Part shown: piece after piece, positions 40,930 to 48,870 of the stretch
Layout of the letters: every line of letters starts with the position of its first letter
Position numbering within the stretch: position 1 is the first letter of the stretch
Assembly (NCBI RefSeq): GCF_026017845.1
Contig: NZ_CP100416.1
Coordinates: 7,441,326 to 7,505,325, forward strand
DNA: 64,000 bases
Reading direction: 5' to 3'
Source: Amycolatopsis mediterranei
GTDB lineage: Bacteria > Actinomycetota > Actinomycetes > Mycobacteriales > Pseudonocardiaceae
The notes under the pieces: model-generated
What the model was told of the DNA's origin: nothing
Seen by the model: the letters and a program-made list of their open reading frames with translations, nothing else
Databases searched by the model: none
Made by a program: the position numbers and the translations under genes

Positions 40930-41597
40930 TCAGCATCCTCCTCGTCGACGACGAACCCCTGCTGCGGCTGGGTTTCCGGCTGGTCCTGGAGTCTCAGCCG
41001 GACTTCACCGTGGTAGGAGAAGCCGCCGACGGCGCGGCCGCGATCAGCCGCACCGCCGAGCTCGACCCGGACGTCGTCGTGATGGACGTCCGCATGCCCG
41101 GCATGGACGGGATCGAGGCCACCCGGGAAATCGTCCGTTCGCACCCCCGCTCGCGAGTGCTGATCCTGACCACCTTCGACATCGACGAATACGCCTTCCC
41201 CGGCCTCAAAGCAGGCGCGAGCGGCTTCCTGCTCAAGAACGTCCCACCCGAAGACCTGATCTCCGCAATCCGGGCCGTCGCCGGCGGCGACGCGGTCGTC
41301 GCCCCCAGCGTCACCCGCCGGCTCTTGGATGCCATGGCCGACCGGATCCCCGACACCACCCCGACCGGCAATACTCCGACGACCGGACACGGTCTGGAAC
41401 GGCTCACCGAACGCGAACTCGAAGTCCTCACCAAACTCGCCCGCGGCCTCTCCAACGCCGAGATCGCCGAAGAACTCGTGCTGTCGGAAGGGACCGTGAA
41501 GACCCACGTCGGGCGCATCCTCAACAAACTCGAACTACGCGACCGGGTCCAAGCCGTCGTCCTGGCCTACGACATCGGCCTGGTCCGGCCCACCTGA
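40926..41597 (+). CDS. response regulator, NarL/FixJ family (cassette 2)
   Basis: A 223-residue regulator with D8-D9, phosphorylation site Asp54 (V-V-M-D-V-R-M-P-G-M-D-G), Lys in F-L-L-K-N, and a C-terminal LuxR HTH (L-T-E-R-E-L-E-V-L-T-K-L-A-R-G-L-S-N-A-E-I-A-E-E-L). Paralogue of gene 27925. It closes the cassette; a hairpin follows. Confidence 0.92.
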   Translation: MISILLVDDEPLLRLGFRLVLESQPDFTVVGEAADGAAAISRTAELDPDVVVMDVRMPGMDGIEATREIVRSHPRSRVLILTTFDIDEYAFPGLKAGASGFLLKNVPPEDLISAIRAVAGGDAVVAPSVTRRLLDAMADRIPDTTPTGNTPTTGHGLERLTERELEVLTKLARGLSNAEIAEELVLSEGTVKTHVGRILNKLELRDRVQAVVLAYDIGLVRPT

Positions 41598-41603
41598 CAG
41601 CTC

Positions 41604-41650
41604 CGCCCGGCGGATGACGGACCGGAAAGGTCACCTCCGCCGTCCGGGCG
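41604..41650. terminator. hairpin between convergent genes
   Basis: CGCCCGG (41604-41610) pairs with CCGGGCG (41644-41650), with an inner GGCGGA/TCCGCC stem. It follows the response regulator stop and precedes the convergent STAS-ATPase gene. The remaining 160 bases to 41811 show no gene. Confidence 0.45.
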
Positions 41651-41811
41651 CGCAGGCAAGCAAGCGGATCGCAAGATTCTCTGGGGCGAAAGGAAGATCG
41701 GACAGAGCAACCGCAGCACCATGGCCGGCGATCATGTCCTGCCCTTGAAGGTGCCCATCGCCGCAGGTCCGTGAACCGACCTCTGGAACCCCACAGCCCA
41801 CACCACGGTCA

Positions 41812-42561
41812 TCATGGATTCGACGGGATCCGCAGGACCGCCCAGACGACCTTGCCGCCGGACTGCCTGCGCGAACATCCGGATGCGTGTGCCAGCTGAG
41901 TAACGAGGTGCAGCCCGCCGCGGGGTTCGGCGAGGTCACCGGCCGGGTGAGGCAGCGCCACCGGTCGTGGGTCATCGTCGGCGACGGCGACCGTGAGGCG
42001 GCGGCGCCGCAGCTCCAGACGCAGGCGGGCGGGTGAGGTGGTGTGCCGGGCGGTGTTGGCCACGAGTTCGCTGGCCACCGCGACCGCGTGCGGAGTCAGC
42101 GTGTCGACCTTCCAGTTGTCACAGGTGTCGGTGACGAATCGTTGCGCTGCACGGACACTCAACGCCGAGGGCGGCAGCCACAGCTCGGTGCGCTGCCGCG
42201 GCGCCGGCTCTTCCAGCTGTTCCAGCGCGTCGAGCACCGTCGACCGCACGGTGAGGAACCGATGCGCCGGACCATGGTCGAACGCCGCTGCGTGCGCCGG
42301 ACCGGGGACGACAACCAGGGATACCGCCGACCAGGCCGAGACACGCATCCACACCGTGACGAACACACTGATCAGATAATCATGCGTGATCTCGAGCGCG
42401 TCGAGGTCGACGATCACCGCGCGGGGCTGGTCGGCCGCACATTTGAGCATCGCGTCCCGCAGCAGCGGATAGGTCTGGATGCTCAGCACGCCCGCCGGGC
42501 GGATGATCGTGGCACCCTGCAACGCGGACAGGTCGCATCGGAGCGGGCTGTCGCCGTCCAC
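41812..42561 (-). CDS. STAS-like domain fused to anti-sigma ATPase domain
   Basis: A 249-residue protein. Residues about 8-105 resemble a STAS domain (A-T-I-I-R-P-A-G-V-L-S-I-Q-T-Y, V-I-V-D-L-D-A-L-E-I), without a phosphorylatable S-S-G loop. Residues about 130-249 are a HATPase_c_2 domain with the N-box A-S-E-L-V-A-N-T-A-R-H-T and R-G-G-L-H-L-V. Antagonist-like and kinase-like halves in one chain imply intramolecular or oligomeric partner switching. Start GTG 42561 has AAAGGTG upstream. It is the third ATPase-domain gene of this kind in the window. Confidence 0.78.
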   Translation of the reverse strand: MDGDSPLRCDLSALQGATIIRPAGVLSIQTYPLLRDAMLKCAADQPRAVIVDLDALEITHDYLISVFVTVWMRVSAWSAVSLVVVPGPAHAAAFDHGPAHRFLTVRSTVLDALEQLEEPAPRQRTELWLPPSALSVRAAQRFVTDTCDNWKVDTLTPHAVAVASELVANTARHTTSPARLRLELRRRRLTVAVADDDPRPVALPHPAGDLAEPRGGLHLVTQLAHASGCSRRQSGGKVVWAVLRIPSNP

Positions 42562-42998
42562 GAGTGCTATTCACCTTTCGTCGTACATGTCATAGGCGCT
42601 CGGGATCCGGCCCGCGAGCTACCCGAGCACGGACTCGAACGTACGCCGAGGCGGGTCACGTTGGTTGCAGCACCACAGGGTTCACTCGATCTGATGATTC
42701 TCGAGCGAATATGACGCGTTGTGTAACGCTGCGATATCGAGATTTGTTGGCCTTTAGCCAACATCGGGGAATGATCGCCAATTCGGGCTGTCCATGGCGT
42801 GTGCGTCAACTCATGCCCGGTGATGAGAATCCACTCGCGGCCCGTCGGGTGCCTGACGGCTCGTAGCGGCGATCCGGGTTCGGCACCGCGTTCTGGTGAT
42901 TCGCTTCACCACCAAGGCCGGACTCAGCGCAGGCCGCTTGGACACCGGGCGGAGGTTTCCGTGTTCCGGCCGCGCTGCGGTCCTCGCCGGTCGGGGCC
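42562..42998. other. intergenic stretch with a small inverted repeat
   Basis: No gene is recognisable here. TGTTGGC (42745-42751) and GCCAACA (42757-42763) form a hairpin with a 5-base loop in an AT-richer patch (42690-42790) that may hold the promoter of the disrupted cheB-like gene downstream. Confidence 0.4.
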
Positions 42999-43600
42999 AT
43001 GCTGGGGGGAGTGCCCGCGTCGGCGACCGGCGAACGCGCCTACCCGGTGGATGTCGTCGCGATCGTCGCGTCCGCCGGCGGTATCGCCGCGGCCAGCCGG
43101 GTTCTGGGGCAGCTGCCGGCTGCGTTCCCGGTTCCGATCGTGTACGCCCAGCACCTCGGCCCGCGGCCCAGCCGGCCGGCGGCGATCCTCGGGCGCCACA
43201 CCGAGCTACCGGTGGAATGGGCGGCCCAGGGTGGCCTGGCCGCCCCGGTCCTGGTGACGCTCTGCCCGCCCCGAACCCGCCTGAACGTCCGGCCCGACCT
43301 GTCGTGCGCGCTGCACCCGGCCGAGCGGACCGCCGCCGAGCACCCACTCGACGCACTGCCGCCTCGGTCGCCGACTCCTTCCGCGCGCAGGTGCTCGCCG
43401 TGGTGCTGAGCGGCGCGGGCCACGACGGCGCCGCGAGCACACACGCGGTCCACGAGGCCGGCGGCCTCGTGCTGGCCCACGACGAGGAAACCGCCGAACA
43501 CCCGTGGCTGCCCCGGGGCGGTCGTCAGGGCGCGGGCCGCCGGCCGCGTGCTGCCGGTGGGCGCCCTCGGTCGCGCCCCGGTGCCGGCAGTCGGCGATGA
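42999..43600 (+). pseudogene. CheB-type protein-glutamate methylesterase, frameshifted twice
   Basis: Three frames in succession give one CheB catalytic domain. Frame one reads V-A-I-V-A-S-A-G-G-I-A-A-A-S (nucleophile Ser), then I-V-Y-A-Q-H-L-G-P (His), to P-L-D-A-L near 43360. The next frame reads A-S-V-A-D-S-F-R-A-Q-V-L-A-V-V-L-S-G and A-G-H-D-G-A-A (Asp), to A-E-H-P-W near 43505. The third reads P-G-A-V-V-R-A-R-A-A-G-R-V-L-P-V-G. All three catalytic residues survive but in different frames, so the gene is probably recently inactivated, unless the shifts are sequencing errors. Stand-alone CheB domains occur in actinomycete anti-sigma clusters. Confidence 0.75.
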
Positions 43601-43753
43601 TGGAATCGCCGGGCGCGAAATCGAGGACGCCGACCTTGCCCGCGCTCACGTTGGTGCTGCTGTGGGCCCCTGCTTGCCGGCTTCGAATTCCGTCTTCGCC
43701 GCGTGCCGGTCGATCTCGTGTTGTGGCGTTCCCCGCCGTGGCTTCGGGTTTTC

Positions 43754-44374
43754 TCAGGACACGAGCTGGCGCAGCGGCCCGTTGTCATCGGCGAAGTTGC
43801 GGGTGCTCATGGCCTGCACTCCGGCGTTGTGTTCTCCGTTGAACGGCGTGACCGTGCCGGGACAGCCTGCCTTGACGGCGTCGGCGGGCGAGTTGAACCA
43901 GAAGCCGACGTGGAAGGTGTGGATCGGGGCGAACGCCGGATTGCTCGCCGCGTCCTGCGGGTGGACCACCGGCGCCGGTGCGGTGTTCGGTGCCACCGCG
44001 AAGGTTTCGACGTTGAACCGGCCGATCACGGTGACCGACGCGGTGCCGTCGTCACCGGATTGCAGGTCACTCTGGTACCACGACACGCCGAACGGCCCGT
44101 TCGGCACCTGGATGATGAACAGGTCGAACCCGGTGTCGGCCGGCAGACCGGTCGCCCGCAGGGTCATGGTTTCGTTCAGCCCGTGCGTCACCACCCGGAC
44201 CTTCGCGGCGGCCGCCCCGAGACAGTTGGCGCCGGCGGCCACGCCGGAGCGAACCATGGGGAAGGTGATGCTGCTGTCCGCGGCGTCCGCCTGTGCGGTG
44301 GCCAAAACTCCGGCGCTGAGCAAGGTCACCGCGCCGACGGCAGCGGCTGCGGTGGGAAGTTTACGTAATCTCAC
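43754..44374 (-). CDS. exported protein of unknown function
   Basis: A 206-residue secreted protein. GTG 44374 has GGAGGATCCC upstream and begins a signal peptide (R-L-R-K, Ala-rich core, cleavage near A-D-A-A). The mature part is beta-rich, with N-E-T-M-T-L-R-A-T-G-L-P, F-D-L-F-I-I-Q-V-P-N-G-P-F-G, V-T-V-I-G-R-F-N-V-E-T-F and F-H-V-G-F-W-F-N-S, and two cysteines. I do not recognise a named family. The frame extends further upstream, but without a signal-like N-terminus. The gene is monocistronic as far as can be seen. Confidence 0.75.
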   Translation of the reverse strand: MRLRKLPTAAAAVGAVTLLSAGVLATAQADAADSSITFPMVRSGVAAGANCLGAAAAKVRVVTHGLNETMTLRATGLPADTGFDLFIIQVPNGPFGVSWYQSDLQSGDDGTASVTVIGRFNVETFAVAPNTAPAPVVHPQDAASNPAFAPIHTFHVGFWFNSPADAVKAGCPGTVTPFNGEHNAGVQAMSTRNFADDNGPLRQLVS

Positions 44375-44501
44375 GGGATCCTCCGAATCGTGGAATATTG
44401 CCCGGCGATGGTGAAATGCGGAGCGGCGCTGAGGAAGAGGTGCGTGCACGATGGCTCCCCCATGCCGGCTGTGCCGCTCATTCCGGTCACGGTGTCAGCC
44501 G

Positions 44502-44533
44502 CCGTCGACAATCCGTCGACAATCCGTCGACAG
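44502..44533. repeat. 11-bp tandem repeat
   Basis: CCGTCGACAAT is repeated at 44502-44512 and 44513-44523, with a third partial copy to about 44533. It lies between the exported protein and a response regulator remnant, in sequence without a gene. Confidence 0.8.
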
Positions 44534-44813
44534 TGCTGGTACGCGGCCATTCCGGGGCACGATCGGGCGTGACGCACCGACGGCGTGGCGGCATGCGAAC
44601 CCGGCGGCCGATCAGACGGGGACGACGCTCCGGCCTCAGCCCGGAAATGTCAAGGCCCGCAGCAGCGCCGAATTCGACCGGAACAGCAAGGGCGACGCGG
44701 GTATCCGGCCGAGCCGACCGGCATGAAACTGCTGATCCGCAACAACCAGCATGCGCATTTTCGTCAGGCTTGGGGATGTGTGGTGTGTTCGTGCTGGTGG
44801 AGGTGGATTAGCG

Positions 44814-44992
44814 CGGCGGTGGCCGTCGCCGTTGTCGGTGAGGCCGAGTTTCTGGAAGATCGTCCGGATGTGGGTCTCGATGGTTCGCTCGGCGACGATC
44901 AGGTGGTTCGCGATTCCGGCGTTGGTCCGGCCTTCAGCGACCCGCCGCACGGCGTCGAGGAAGTCCTCCACTCGCAGCACTCGGTCTTTGAC
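44814..44992 (-). pseudogene. LuxR-type response regulator remnant with internal deletion
   Basis: The minus strand reads V-K-D-R-V-L-R-V-E-D-F-L-D-A-V-R-R-V-A, the last helix of a NarL-type receiver, joined without a gap to E-G-R-T-N-A-G-I-A-N-H-L-I-V-A-E-R-T-I and F-Q-K-L-G-L-T-D-N-G-D-G-H-R-R, the HTH. About 40 residues (linker and first HTH helices) are missing and a stop precedes the first part. The rest of the receiver is absent. Confidence 0.65.
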
Positions 44993-45010
44993 CGTTTCCG
45001 GCCGCTGCCG

Positions 45011-45646
45011 TCATGGTGATGCCGGCGGTCGCGGCGCGGTGAGCCAGTGGTCGAGTTCGTCGAGGATGTTTTCGATGATCGGATACAGGCCGTCGGCGAT
45101 CGCCTCTTGACTCTGGCCTTCGAGCGTGCGCCGGCCGGCTTCGCCGATGATGACCCGGAACACGCCGGCCAGCGCGATCCCCTGCAGTTTGGCGATCTCC
45201 GGCGGGACGGTGGTCGTGTCGGCGATGGCCTCGGCGATGGCTTCGGCCTGCCGGTCGGTCAGCTCCAGCGCCAGCCGGTGGACGGCCGGGCTGATGGCCG
45301 CCAGGTGGCCGAGCTCGCCTCGCCAGAGCTCCGGCGGAATCCGGCGGATCCCGGCGACGGAATCGAGGACGAAGGCGCGGATGGCGGCCGCCGGGCTCGT
45401 GCCGGCGGGCCGGTCTCGGACCAGATCGCACAGCCGTTGCCGGATCTGCTCCTCGCGGTCGGTGACCAGCTGTTCCTTGGTCCCGAAATAGTTGTAGACC
45501 GTCTGTTCGGCGACTTCGGCCTCGCGTGCCACGTCGCTGACGGACACGTGTTCGTAGCCGTGCTCGGCGAACAGGCGGGCCGCTGTGTCCGCGATGAGCC
45601 GGCGGGTGCGTGCCTTCTTGCGCTCACGAAGTCCCGGACTCGACAC
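45011..45646 (-). CDS. TetR/AcrR family transcriptional regulator
   Basis: A 211-residue repressor: HTH at about residues 8-55 (R-T-R-R-L-I-A-D-T-A-A-R-L-F-A-E-H-G-Y, V-S-V-S-D-V-A-R-E-A-E-V-A-E-Q-T-V-Y-N-Y-F-G-T-K-E), then a helical ligand domain. GTG 45646 sits a few bases after TAGTCT, suggesting a leaderless start. It is divergent from the NmrA-type gene at 45726, and the 79-bp gap carries two CAAGTTTC boxes and a TATACT -10, so it very likely controls that operon. Confidence 0.9.
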   Translation of the reverse strand: MSSPGLRERKKARTRRLIADTAARLFAEHGYEHVSVSDVAREAEVAEQTVYNYFGTKEQLVTDREEQIRQRLCDLVRDRPAGTSPAAAIRAFVLDSVAGIRRIPPELWRGELGHLAAISPAVHRLALELTDRQAEAIAEAIADTTTVPPEIAKLQGIALAGVFRVIIGEAGRRTLEGQSQEAIADGLYPIIENILDELDHWLTAPRPPASP

Positions 45647-45670
45647 CTCCGCAGACTACCAGCAACGCTC

Positions 45671-45714
45671 CAAGTTTCGTGCGTATACTATTTTTAGAGT
45701 CAGCTACAAGTTTC
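45671..45714. promoter_or_regulatory. divergent promoter with repeated CAAGTTTC boxes
   Basis: CAAGTTTC is found at 45671-45678 and again at 45707-45714, flanking a TATACT (45684-45689) -10-like box and an AT-rich centre. It lies between the TetR gene and its likely target operon. Confidence 0.55.
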
Positions 45715-45725
45715 TGAGGAGCATC

Positions 45726-46571
45726 ATGATGATCTTGATCACGACCGCGGGCAAGGTGGGCGCGGAGGCGGCTCGACTGCTCGCCGATCGAGGAGAAAGA
45801 GTTCGGGTCCTGGCACGCAACCTCGAGAAGGCCGCCGCTCTGGCGCGGTCGGGGGTGGAGGTGGCCGCCGGTGACCTGGATGCTCCGGCGACCATCGACG
45901 CGGCGATGCGCGGAGTTTCGTCCGTCGTCCTGGTCAGCCCGGCGATACCCGCCCAGGAGCTGAACGTCGTCGACAGCGCGGTCCGGGCCGGCGTCCGGCA
46001 CGTCGTGAAGGTCACCAGCAAGGCATCGGCGGACTCGCCGATCGCCCGGCGGCGCGGCCAAGCCGAGATCGAGAACGGGTTGATCGCCTCCGGGCTGGGC
46101 TACACGTTGCTGCGCAACAACGCCTACATGCAGAACTTCTTCATGTCGGCCCCGTCGATCGCCAAGGAGAGCAGCTTCGGCTCGGCAGCCGGCGACGGCC
46201 GTCTCGGCATGATCGACACGCGGGACGTCGCCGCCGTCGCCGCGGAAATCGCCCTCGCCCCGGCTTCGCACGCCGGGAAGACCTACTGGCCGACCGGCCC
46301 CGACTCACTGTCCTTCGCGGACGCCGCGGCGGTGCTTTCGAAAGTGCTCAGCCGGCCGATCGCGTTCGAACCGCTGACGATCGAAGAACAAACGCAGGCC
46401 ATGATCGAGGCCGGCGTACCGGCGGCCCTGGCCGCGATGAACGCCCAAGCGGTGGGCTTGTTCGCCGAGGGCGACTGCGACTACGTCACCGGCGACGTGC
46501 CCTCGATCCTCGGCCGGCCGGCCCGCGACTTCGAACAGTTCGTCACCGACCACATCCCGGCCTTCTCGTGA
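45726..46571 (+). CDS. NmrA-like NAD(P)-binding oxidoreductase
   Basis: A 281-residue Rossmann-fold protein. The N-terminal I-L-I-T-T-A-G-K-V-G is a variant of the G-x-x-G-x-x-G nucleotide loop, followed by V-R-V-L-A-R-N, V-V-L-V-S-P-A-I-P-A-Q, H-V-V-K-V-T-S-K-A-S-A and the T-L-L-R-N-N-A-Y-M-Q-N substrate segment of NmrA/QorB relatives. GAGGAG precedes two possible ATG codons (45726, 45729). It leads an operon with a QorB-like gene and a cupin. A broken paralogue lies at 58908-59465. Confidence 0.87.
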   Translation: MMILITTAGKVGAEAARLLADRGERVRVLARNLEKAAALARSGVEVAAGDLDAPATIDAAMRGVSSVVLVSPAIPAQELNVVDSAVRAGVRHVVKVTSKASADSPIARRRGQAEIENGLIASGLGYTLLRNNAYMQNFFMSAPSIAKESSFGSAAGDGRLGMIDTRDVAAVAAEIALAPASHAGKTYWPTGPDSLSFADAAAVLSKVLSRPIAFEPLTIEEQTQAMIEAGVPAALAAMNAQAVGLFAEGDCDYVTGDVPSILGRPARDFEQFVTDHIPAFS

Positions 46572-46624
46572 AGCCCCGTAGCGGAGCCGGAACACCCGTC
46601 CGACAGCCCGTCCAGGAGGAGACC

Positions 46625-47497
46625 ATGCCCATCTACGCGGTTACCGGAGCATCAGGCCGGCTGGGACGCTTCGCCGTCCTGGAACTGTTGAGCCGTGGAG
46701 TGCGGGCCTCTGACGTCGTCGCTGTCGTGCGCACGCCGGGCAAGGCCGCCGATCTCGCCGAGCGTGGAGTGCAAGTGCGTGAGGGGGACTACTCCCGCCC
46801 GTCGTCCCTGGCCGTCGCGCTGGCCGACGTCGACCGGCTGCTGCTGGTCTCCGGCAGCGAGCCGGGCCGGCGGGTCATCCACCACACCAACGTCATCGAG
46901 GCCGCCAGGTCGACGGGCACGTCGCGCGTCGTCTACACGAGCATGCTCAACGCCGATGACACGACCAACCCGCTGGCCGAAGAGCATCAGGAAACCGAGC
47001 GCGCGCTGCGCGACGCCGGTATCCCGTTCACGCTCTTGCGCAATGGCTGGTACACCGAGAACTACACCGGTCAACTCGGCGAATACCTGCGGCACGGCGA
47101 GATCCTCGGCGCCGCCGGCAGCGGCCGGATCTCCGCAGCGACACGCCGGGACTACGCCTGCGCCGCGGTGACGGCGTTGCTGCAGGACGAGCCGGGCAAC
47201 CGGAGCTACGAACTCGGCGGACCGGCCTTCGACCTCTCCGAGCTGGCCCGGGTCATCAGCGAGGTCACCAGCACCGCGGTGGTCTACCGCGACCTGCCGG
47301 TCGAGGAGTACGAGTCCTCCCTGCGGCAAGCCGGCCTCGACCGAGGGAGCGCCGAGTTCGTCGCGGCGCTGGATGTTTCCATCGCCCACGGTGACCTGGC
47401 GACCGACAGCCAAGACCTCGCGCGGCTGCTGGACCGTCCCGCGACGCCTCTCGCCGAGGTCGTGCGCACGGCCGCACAGCGCACCACAACCCACTGA
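46625..47497 (+). CDS. NAD(P)H quinone oxidoreductase-like (QorB/NmrA family)
   Basis: A 290-residue Rossmann protein: Y-A-V-T-G-A-S-G-R-L-G-R-F-A-V (nucleotide loop), V-V-A-V-V-R-T-P-G-K-A, V-Y-T-S-M-L-N-A-D and F-T-L-L-R-N-G-W-Y-T-E-N-Y. This text is typical of QorB-like NAD(P)H:quinone reductases and SDR family 'NmrA' proteins. ATG 46625 has AGGAGGAGACC upstream; the longer frame is not needed. It is the second gene of the TetR-adjacent operon, with the cupin following 28 bases later. Together they suggest a response to quinones or other electrophiles. Confidence 0.87.
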   Translation: MPIYAVTGASGRLGRFAVLELLSRGVRASDVVAVVRTPGKAADLAERGVQVREGDYSRPSSLAVALADVDRLLLVSGSEPGRRVIHHTNVIEAARSTGTSRVVYTSMLNADDTTNPLAEEHQETERALRDAGIPFTLLRNGWYTENYTGQLGEYLRHGEILGAAGSGRISAATRRDYACAAVTALLQDEPGNRSYELGGPAFDLSELARVISEVTSTAVVYRDLPVEEYESSLRQAGLDRGSAEFVAALDVSIAHGDLATDSQDLARLLDRPATPLAEVVRTAAQRTTTH

Positions 47498-47525
47498 CTT
47501 CCCACCGCAACCGACAGGAGCCGCG

Positions 47526-48047
47526 ATGTCGTCACCCCACCCCGCCACCACGTTCCCACCCCGGGACGCCTTCGTCGCCGGCAAGGACGACGCGCCCGCC
47601 TACTGGTTCTACGACACCCTGTGGGTGATCTTGGCCGACGTCCACCAGACCGGCGGCTCGTTCTCGGTCCTCGAACAGTGGATGCGGGCCGGAGTCGGGC
47701 CGCCGCTGCACGTCCACAACGTCGATGAGTGGTTCTTCGTGTTCAGCGGCTCGATGGACATGCAGGTGGGCGCGCGCAAGCTCACCGCAACAGCGGGGGA
47801 CTCCATCTGGATCCCCCGCGGCACCGATCACGGGTTCACGACCACCGAGGAGACGCACGTGCTCAACGGTTACGCACCCGGTGGCGTCGAGCAGATCATC
47901 GCCGGCATCGCGACACCGGCCGAGCGCCGCGAGTTGCCGCCGCAGGATCTCGAGCTGCCCGACCCGGACGCATTCGGCAGGCTGCTCGACAACTATTGGT
48001 CGTCCCTCAGCACCAATACCTGGGCCCGGACCGCACCCCAACGCTGA
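47526..48047 (+). CDS. cupin domain protein
   Basis: A 173-residue single-domain cupin. Motif 1 is P-L-H-V-H-N-V-D-E-W-F-F-V-F-S-G-S-M (two His and one Glu ligands) and motif 2 contains R-G-T-D-H-G-F (third His), so the metal site is complete. An extra C-terminal 60-residue helical part is present. ACAGGAGCCGCG leads the ATG. It may act as a quinone- or aromatic-cleaving dioxygenase or a sensor; the neighbouring QorB-like gene favours redox chemistry. Confidence 0.85.
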   Translation: MSSPHPATTFPPRDAFVAGKDDAPAYWFYDTLWVILADVHQTGGSFSVLEQWMRAGVGPPLHVHNVDEWFFVFSGSMDMQVGARKLTATAGDSIWIPRGTDHGFTTTEETHVLNGYAPGGVEQIIAGIATPAERRELPPQDLELPDPDAFGRLLDNYWSSLSTNTWARTAPQR

Positions 48048-48049
48048 GG

Positions 48050-48068
48050 CGGGCCCGGCGTGGGCCCG
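48050..48068. terminator. GC hairpin after the cupin gene
   Basis: CGGGCCC (48050-48056) and GGGCCCG (48062-48068) with a GGCGT loop, directly after the cupin stop and before a convergent gene end. Confidence 0.55.
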
Positions 48069-48154
48069 ACCCGTTCCCTCGCCGGCTTGTGGCCGGCCCA
48101 GCGATGTTCCCGCCTGGGCCGGCCGACGGGCGACAAGCGTGCCCCGGTACCCGC

Positions 48155-48805
48155 TCAGGCGGCCACCACGGGAGCGCCGGTGGTGCTCCAGACCGTGCCC
48201 CGGCGCTCGTGCCGGATCAGCTCGCCGACCGCGTGGGCCACCCGCGGCCCGACTTCGCGCTCGACCAGGTGCAGGGCCAGGTCGATGCCGGACGTGACGT
48301 TGCCGGAGCTGAGCAGGTTGCCGTCGTCGACCATCCGGGCCTCGACCGGAACCGCCTTCGTCCCCGTGAGGTCGCGGCCGCGTTCGTGGGTCACCAGCGG
48401 ACGTCCGTCGGCCAGACCCGCGTGAGCGAGCAGGATCGAGCCCCCGCAGACGGTCGCGACGGCCGCGTCCGGCCCGGCCAGGGCCTCGCGCAGCCGGTTC
48501 GGCAGCTCGCTGCGTCCCGCCGCCGCGAGCAGCCGGCCGATGCCGCCCTCGATGGCCGGGTCCATGGACAGGCCGCCGGCTGCCCCAGGAACCACGATCA
48601 CGCTCTTCTTCCGCGGATCCAGTGCCGCCGTGGCGGTCAGCGTGATGGACGCGAACCCGCTGGGCACCTCCCGCGCTCCTTCGGCGGCGACGAACTCGGT
48701 GGTCACCTGCCCGCCGGAAAACAGGCCGGCGGAGTGGAAGACCTCGAAGGGACCGAGGACGTCGAGGGGGTCGAATCCGTCGTAGAGCGCGATCTGCACG
48801 TGCAT
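48155..48805 (-). CDS. DJ-1/PfpI family protein, isonitrile hydratase-like
   Basis: A 216-residue DJ-1/PfpI protein. It begins V-Q-I-A-L-Y-D-G-F-D-P-L-D-V-L-G-P-F-E-V-F, holds the conserved Cys in V-A-T-V-C-G-G-S-I-L-L-A and ends with S-S-G-N-V-T-S-G-I-D-L-A-L-H-L-V. Glu in the P-F-E-V-F helix and the nucleophilic Cys are the pair used by isonitrile hydratase (InhA) and relatives. GAGGAG before ATG 48805 decides the start over a longer frame. It lies upstream, on the same strand, of no other gene; a lone AraC-free member of the family that also includes the GlxA regulator at 56414. Confidence 0.85.
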   Translation of the reverse strand: MHVQIALYDGFDPLDVLGPFEVFHSAGLFSGGQVTTEFVAAEGAREVPSGFASITLTATAALDPRKKSVIVVPGAAGGLSMDPAIEGGIGRLLAAAGRSELPNRLREALAGPDAAVATVCGGSILLAHAGLADGRPLVTHERGRDLTGTKAVPVEARMVDDGNLLSSGNVTSGIDLALHLVEREVGPRVAHAVGELIRHERRGTVWSTTGAPVVAA

Positions 48806-48870
48806 GGCACAACTCCTCATGTTTACCGGCAAAAAGCAATGTCCTCAAAGGACGGAAAGCGGAAAGCAGG

